Origin: CAYNHQ01 sp964397255
GTDB lineage: Bacteria; Bdellovibrionota_G; JALEGL01; DATDPG01
Length of the DNA stretch: 64,000 nucleotides
Direction of reading: 5' to 3'
NCBI GenBank assembly: GCA_964397255.1
Contig: CAYNHQ010000005.1
Span: 62,001-126,000, forward strand
The notes below the pieces were generated by a model. It was not told the DNA's origin, did not search any database, and worked only from the letters and a program-made list of their open reading frames with translations. The stretch's first letter is position 1. Each line of letters opens with the position of its first letter. Made by a program: the position numbers and the translations under genes. This document shows, piece after piece, positions 60,140 to 64,000 of the stretch.

Positions 60140-61525
60140 ATGTTCGGCGGAAAAGGAAATCGAGGAAAAGATTTAAAGGCCAAGGCAGACAAGGCTTTTA
60201 GTGAACAAAAATGGAAGAAAGCCCTCGAACTCTATCAAGAAGCTACAAGTCACTTGGGCGATGATCCTCGAATGGATCAACGAATGGGAGACCTTTGCCG
60301 CCGTTTCAAGATGAATGATGAAGCGGTGAACCACTATAAACGGGTCGCGGAAACTTATTCACATGGGGGGTTTTGGGCGAAAGCCATCGCAATTAATAAG
60401 ATCATTTTAGAAATCGATCCGACAGACACTTCGGTACAACGGCGCTTGGCCGAAATCTATTCCAAACAGGGAACTCAAACCCGAACCATTCCAGATTCTC
60501 TGGCCCGTGCGGAACCAAAAGAACGTGCGGCGATTTCAATCGCAGGCACCGAACCCCTTACTCTGGACACCCCCCCGGATGATCTCGGCACCACCATCGA
60601 TTTGGCCTCCGCTTCGGGACCGGGTTCTGAAAAAGTTATTGATCTGGAGGAGCCGGTCACGGGCAATTCACTGGGTACGCCGGTAGACAGACTTTCGGGT
60701 GTACCGCTGCTTTCTGAAATGAGTACGGATGAACTTTTTTCCTTAATGGAACGTTTGACCGTTCGCCGATTTCCGCCTGATTCGTTTGTTTGTGAAGAAG
60801 GAGATATTGGCGCGTCGATGTACATCATTTCAGAAGGACAGGTGGAAGTCTTTGCCCGAGATGGCGATGGAAGTCGGTTGGTTCTGTGTCGCTTGCGAGG
60901 CGGGGATTTCTTCGGAGAATTTGGTCTTCTGACCAACGGCCGACGAAATGCCACCGTTGAAGCAAAAACAGAAGTGGAATTGTTGGAATTGACTCGAGCC
61001 GATTTGGATGCCATTGCCGTCAAACATCCTCGGATTTGGAATGTCCTCGAAGATTACATTCGCCGCAGAGTGATCGACACGATTCTAAGGAAGTCGGACG
61101 TTTTTCGGGCTCTTACGGAGCGTGAGCGAATGCTCGCCACGGAAGCGCTTACCCTACGGAAAGTGAAGATGGGAGAAACAGTTATGGCCGAGGGAAGCGA
61201 AGGCGACGAAATGTTCTTCGTCAAATCGGGAAAATTGTTGGTTCTCATCGGAGAAGGAAATCACCGCGTGGTGGTGGGGGAATTGGGCCCCGGCGAGTAT
61301 TTTGGTGAAGTCGCCATGCTGACCGGCAAGCCTCGAATGGCGACGATTCAAGCCAAACAGGACTCCGAGTTGTATGCGCTTCGTCGACAAGATGCCGCGG
61401 GAATTTTCAAAAACAATTCGGAGATTCTTCTCCGACTCAAGAAAAAGATGACCGCCCGTCGGGAAGAAACGGCGGAAGTTCAGCGAAGTATGGAAGAGGC
61501 GCGAAAAACACTCGAGATGGTTTAA
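60140..61525 (+). CDS. TPR protein with tandem cyclic nucleotide-binding domains
   Basis: A 461-residue cytoplasmic protein. Residues about 10-115 form two or three TPR units (KAFSEQKWKKALELYQEA), then a variable linker, then two CNB domains: FVCEEGDIGASMYIISEGQVEVF with GDFFGEFGLLTNGRRNATVEA, and VMAEGSEGDEMFFVKSGKLLVL with GEYFGEVAMLTGKPRMATIQA. In both, the phosphate-binding cassette has the GE pair but lacks the usual RxA Arg of cAMP sensors (NA and MA), so ligand binding is uncertain. Starts directly after the preceding stop. It ends four bases inside the convergent glycosyltransferase gene. Confidence 0.85.
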   Translation: MFGGKGNRGKDLKAKADKAFSEQKWKKALELYQEATSHLGDDPRMDQRMGDLCRRFKMNDEAVNHYKRVAETYSHGGFWAKAIAINKIILEIDPTDTSVQRRLAEIYSKQGTQTRTIPDSLARAEPKERAAISIAGTEPLTLDTPPDDLGTTIDLASASGPGSEKVIDLEEPVTGNSLGTPVDRLSGVPLLSEMSTDELFSLMERLTVRRFPPDSFVCEEGDIGASMYIISEGQVEVFARDGDGSRLVLCRLRGGDFFGEFGLLTNGRRNATVEAKTEVELLELTRADLDAIAVKHPRIWNVLEDYIRRRVIDTILRKSDVFRALTERERMLATEALTLRKVKMGETVMAEGSEGDEMFFVKSGKLLVLIGEGNHRVVVGELGPGEYFGEVAMLTGKPRMATIQAKQDSELYALRRQDAAGIFKNNSEILLRLKKKMTARREETAEVQRSMEEARKTLEMV

Positions 61526-62247
61526 CGTACCCGTCCGGTCAGTCGGTCGATGAAGAATCCGGTGATTAATTGCAGAGTTTGAAGGGTTGTCGAGAAAGAG
61601 GCGATTTTACTTTTTCCACGTTCGCGCTCTTGAAAGAGGATGGGCACCTGTCCGACTTTAAGTCCGGCGCGCAAAACCCGTACAGTGCATTCAATTTCAA
61701 ATGTGTAACCCGCGGATCGCACCTTTGAAAGATCTATTTTTTCTAGGGTCTCGCGACGAAAGGCCTTGAATCCCCCTGTGAGGTCCAAAAGATGCGTTCC
61801 AATGAATGCTCGTGCCAGAAAGTTTGCTCCTCGGCTTAGGATTTGACGATAAATGGGCCAACCTCTCACCCCACCTCCTTTTATGTAGCGAGTACCGAGG
61901 ACTAGATCGAACTCCGAGAGGGCGGCCACCAGTCGTTCTAAATCTTCTGGGGAGTGAGAGAAGTCCGCGTCCATATGACAAATGATTGAATAGGAGCGAG
62001 CCAGCGCCCAACCGAAGCCGGCGATATAAGCTCTTCCAATGCCATCCTTATTTGGGCGACGAACAAGATACAATCGATCGGGATCTTTTTTCATTCTCTC
62101 CTCCACGCGTTCGGAAGTTCCATCGGGAGAACTGTCGTCGACGATTAGAACGTCAAAGTGCGATGGAAGCGCAAGGAGGCGATCGATGAGAGAGAGAATA
62201 TTTTCCGCCTCATTATATGTGGGGATGAGAACTATGGGATGCGCCAT
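61522..62247 (-). CDS. Polyprenol-phosphate sugar synthase (family 2 glycosyltransferase, DPM1-like)
   Basis: A 241-residue GT2 enzyme of the soluble dolichol-phosphate-mannose synthase group. VLIPTYNEAENILSLIDRLL, VDDSSPDGTSERVEE, MDADFSHSPEDLERLVAAL (DxD metal site) and GTRYIKGGGVRGWPIYRQILSRGANFLAR are typical. There is no membrane extension. Its product, a sugar on polyprenyl phosphate, could serve the TMTC-like proteins nearby, which is inference. Its last four bases overlap the end of the CNB gene. Confidence 0.93.
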   Translation of the reverse strand: MAHPIVLIPTYNEAENILSLIDRLLALPSHFDVLIVDDSSPDGTSERVEERMKKDPDRLYLVRRPNKDGIGRAYIAGFGWALARSYSIICHMDADFSHSPEDLERLVAALSEFDLVLGTRYIKGGGVRGWPIYRQILSRGANFLARAFIGTHLLDLTGGFKAFRRETLEKIDLSKVRSAGYTFEIECTVRVLRAGLKVGQVPILFQERERGKSKIASFSTTLQTLQLITGFFIDRLTGRVR

Positions 62248-62267
62248 TGGCAGCTATTTTGCCTGGA

Positions 62268-63971
62268 TTATCTTCGGCGGGAAAGATTCGACCGGTGTCC
62301 CGAGCGATGCTCTGATTTGGATTGCCCGTCATTTTCGGCAGACTTTCCGCTCGACATGCTCATAGAATCGAGAGCCGAAACGTAGGTCGCGCGGACTTGA
62401 GATGAATACTCTCCATTCGGATAGAGGCGAAGAAAGGCAAGCGACTCTTGAACGACATCATCGGTTCGGTTTTGTTTTGAAAGAAACTGGATAAGCTCCG
62501 CGCGAAAGTGCTCGGCACTCGTTCCCCTTCGAATCGCATCGCGATAGACGGCTTCCGCCGCTGATGAATCATTCGCCTTAAGATAGAGCTCTGCCAGTCT
62601 CTCTACATTGCGGCTGGGATCGCCGGAGAGCTGCGCCATTCGTTTTAGATACTCGGCGGCTTCGCTGAATTTGGATTGGCGCTCAAATAACGTCACGAAC
62701 GCATTGACCAACGTTCCATTCGTGGGATCCAGCTGCAGGGACTGGTCGAGGTGGAGAGTAGCCGTGGTGAAATCTCCTTCATCCATCGCAATCATGGCAA
62801 TGAGGGCATGCGTATCGGGATTGTTTGGATCATTCCGAAGAGCTTGATCGAGTTTCCGTAGCGCAGCACTATTTTCTCCCTGTTTATGTTCCAGACGTGC
62901 GGATGCGCGGAGAATGTAATTATTGTTTGGAAAACGCGCTTGGGCGTAGCGAAGGAGCGCGCGCCCAGTGGAAAGAATGGGGCTAGTGGAATCACTTAAT
63001 TCAACCCAGGTTTCCACCAAGCCGCCGATCACTTCCGGGTCATTTGGTTTGAGAGCAAGTGCGCGGAGATAAGATTTTTCCGCCAAGCGCAAATCTTCCG
63101 GAGTCCCTTTACGGAAGCGGTCATTGGCGTTTAGGACCTCCGTCAAATATCTTTCTGGTGCGACGGGAGTTTCGAGCTGGACGAGGCGATGGATCAGTTT
63201 TTCTCCAGTCCGGATACGGATGGACTGAACGACATCAGGTGCCACTCCAACCAACGCGGCAAGGGCCAGGGTTACAAACACATGTGTCCAAACAATTTTT
63301 CGCTTGGGTGCTTTGGGAGACGCAACACGTACACGCTCCGCCATTCCCGAACGGGCTTCATTGCGGAGAAAAATATTTCCAAACAGATCGGCTGTTCCGG
63401 GATATGTCTCCAGACGGTAGTGGCGTCCGTCCGCGGGAATTATTTCATCTCCCGCTTTTAATTTCCCTTCGCTGATCCATTTTCGGATGGCTGAAAAATA
63501 TTCGAAATGAAACACTTCTCCGGCCTTCGTGCGAACTTCCCAATGTGCGAGGAGGCTATCGACGAAACTCTTATCATCGGTGGCAAATGGATTATCTCCT
63601 ACCTTGGTTGCCTCGCTTTCCATCAAAGAGCTAGCTGGCTCGCTTTCGATCAGCGTTCCAATGGCCGCGAGCGGTTGAGGCCGGCCATATTCACATCCTT
63701 TGAGTTCGATCACGCTCATGTCATCGCTGGCGTAAATCATTTCTATAGAAAAAGGCTGATCGCAAAGGGTGCAGTGGCTCTTGTAGAGGGGTTCTTCTGC
63801 ATATTGAGCGGGGAGAGCAATTGCGTTATCGCACGTGCTACAAACCATATTTACCTCAGAAGCCGACGAAGGGTCTTTTCCCTTTAATAAAGATGAAGTC
63901 GGAGCAAAGTCTCCCAAAAGGCGGTCAAATTCTTCCGTATTTGTTGCGCTGAAATCTCGATGTGCGGCCAT
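62268..63971 (-). CDS. Zinc-ribbon and TPR membrane protein
   Basis: A 567-residue protein. A zinc ribbon (CSTCDN then CTLCDQ) lies near residues 44-75, followed by a GYF-like or DUF4339-like fold (WEVRTKAGEVFHFEYFSAIRKWISEGKLKAGDEI). One membrane helix (about 230-250) leads to a periplasmic TPR array of five to six repeats (residues about 280-530) and a Ser/Arg-rich end. N-terminal MJ0042-like zinc fingers of this kind are common in deltaproteobacterial proteins with unknown roles. Its promoter lies beyond 63971. Confidence 0.75.
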   Translation of the reverse strand: MAAHRDFSATNTEEFDRLLGDFAPTSSLLKGKDPSSASEVNMVCSTCDNAIALPAQYAEEPLYKSHCTLCDQPFSIEMIYASDDMSVIELKGCEYGRPQPLAAIGTLIESEPASSLMESEATKVGDNPFATDDKSFVDSLLAHWEVRTKAGEVFHFEYFSAIRKWISEGKLKAGDEIIPADGRHYRLETYPGTADLFGNIFLRNEARSGMAERVRVASPKAPKRKIVWTHVFVTLALAALVGVAPDVVQSIRIRTGEKLIHRLVQLETPVAPERYLTEVLNANDRFRKGTPEDLRLAEKSYLRALALKPNDPEVIGGLVETWVELSDSTSPILSTGRALLRYAQARFPNNNYILRASARLEHKQGENSAALRKLDQALRNDPNNPDTHALIAMIAMDEGDFTTATLHLDQSLQLDPTNGTLVNAFVTLFERQSKFSEAAEYLKRMAQLSGDPSRNVERLAELYLKANDSSAAEAVYRDAIRRGTSAEHFRAELIQFLSKQNRTDDVVQESLAFLRLYPNGEYSSQVRATYVSALDSMSMSSGKSAENDGQSKSEHRSGHRSNLSRRR

Positions 63972-64000
63972 GGTTGTGATCTGGAAAAGAGCACGGCTCG

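Overview
The window is about 64 kb of a Gram-negative bacterial chromosome with roughly even base composition. Outer-membrane proteins (a FadL-type porin and a DUF1302-like barrel), lipoproteins with lipoboxes, a type IV prepilin, PilZ proteins, a 7TMR-DISM-type histidine kinase and a complete proteobacterial-order division and cell-wall (dcw) cluster suggest a deltaproteobacterial-grade lineage (Bdellovibrionota, Myxococcota or a candidate relative). That placement is inference. The MurE DNPR motif points to meso-diaminopimelate peptidoglycan.

Layout. 1-1957: a cut-off AAA ATPase with a palindromic operator, an aldo/keto reductase, and an overlapping small-protein/nucleotidyltransferase pair. 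1977-8696 (minus): a DUF1302-like barrel, a LolA-like protein, a LolC/E-like permease and its LolD-like ATPase, then an APC transporter. 9097-15450: a lasso peptide cluster, with nucleotidyltransferase (N), exporter (D), RRE/PqqD (B1), transglutaminase-like protease (B2) and macrolactam synthetase (C) on the plus strand, and an HPr-kinase-like gene (K) preceded by a short precursor gene (A, 15286-15450) on the minus strand. A methyltransferase follows. 16391-19786: an accessory stretch with three relics of one unknown gene, a frameshifted lipoprotein, an IS200-type element, a BrnTA toxin-antitoxin pair and a secreted protein, ending at tRNA-Phe. 19915-27180 (minus): FadL, an ICMT-like methyltransferase, a histidine kinase, a PilZ-acyltransferase-like protein and a lipoprotein. 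27354-28356: an HTH-nucleotidyltransferase/HEPN-like pair with its own operator. 28409-33281: a BmpA-type nucleoside ABC importer and an S26-like peptidase. 33234-38046 (minus): rplU, rpmA, obgE, a lipoprotein, rsfS, rlmH and a membrane TPR protein. 38140-40420: a receiver-PilZ-TM protein and a prepilin. 40599-58367: mraZ promoter with MraZ boxes, then mraZ, rsmH, ftsL, ftsI, murE, murF, mraY, murD, ftsW, murG, murC, murB, ddl, ftsQ, ftsA and ftsZ, mostly joined by 4-base stop/start overlaps. 58364-63971: TPR, cyclic-nucleotide-binding, glycosyltransferase and zinc-ribbon/TPR proteins.

The most notable finding is the lasso system. The 54-residue precursor carries the full YxxPxLxxxGxxxxxT leader motif and a 20-residue core starting with Gly and having Asp at core positions 7 and 9. 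Its gene set (A, K, N, C, B1, B2, D) matches the phosphorylated and glycosylated lasso peptides known from Bacilli, but here it sits in a Gram-negative genome, with A and K convergent to the rest and a core ending in Gly rather than Ser.

A second theme is translation starts. Several clearly homologous N-termini extend upstream of every ATG, GTG or TTG. This suggests ATA for rsfS, ATT for the histidine kinase, CTG for the gene after ftsZ and possibly ATT for the S26 peptidase. All of these are inferred from sequence alone.
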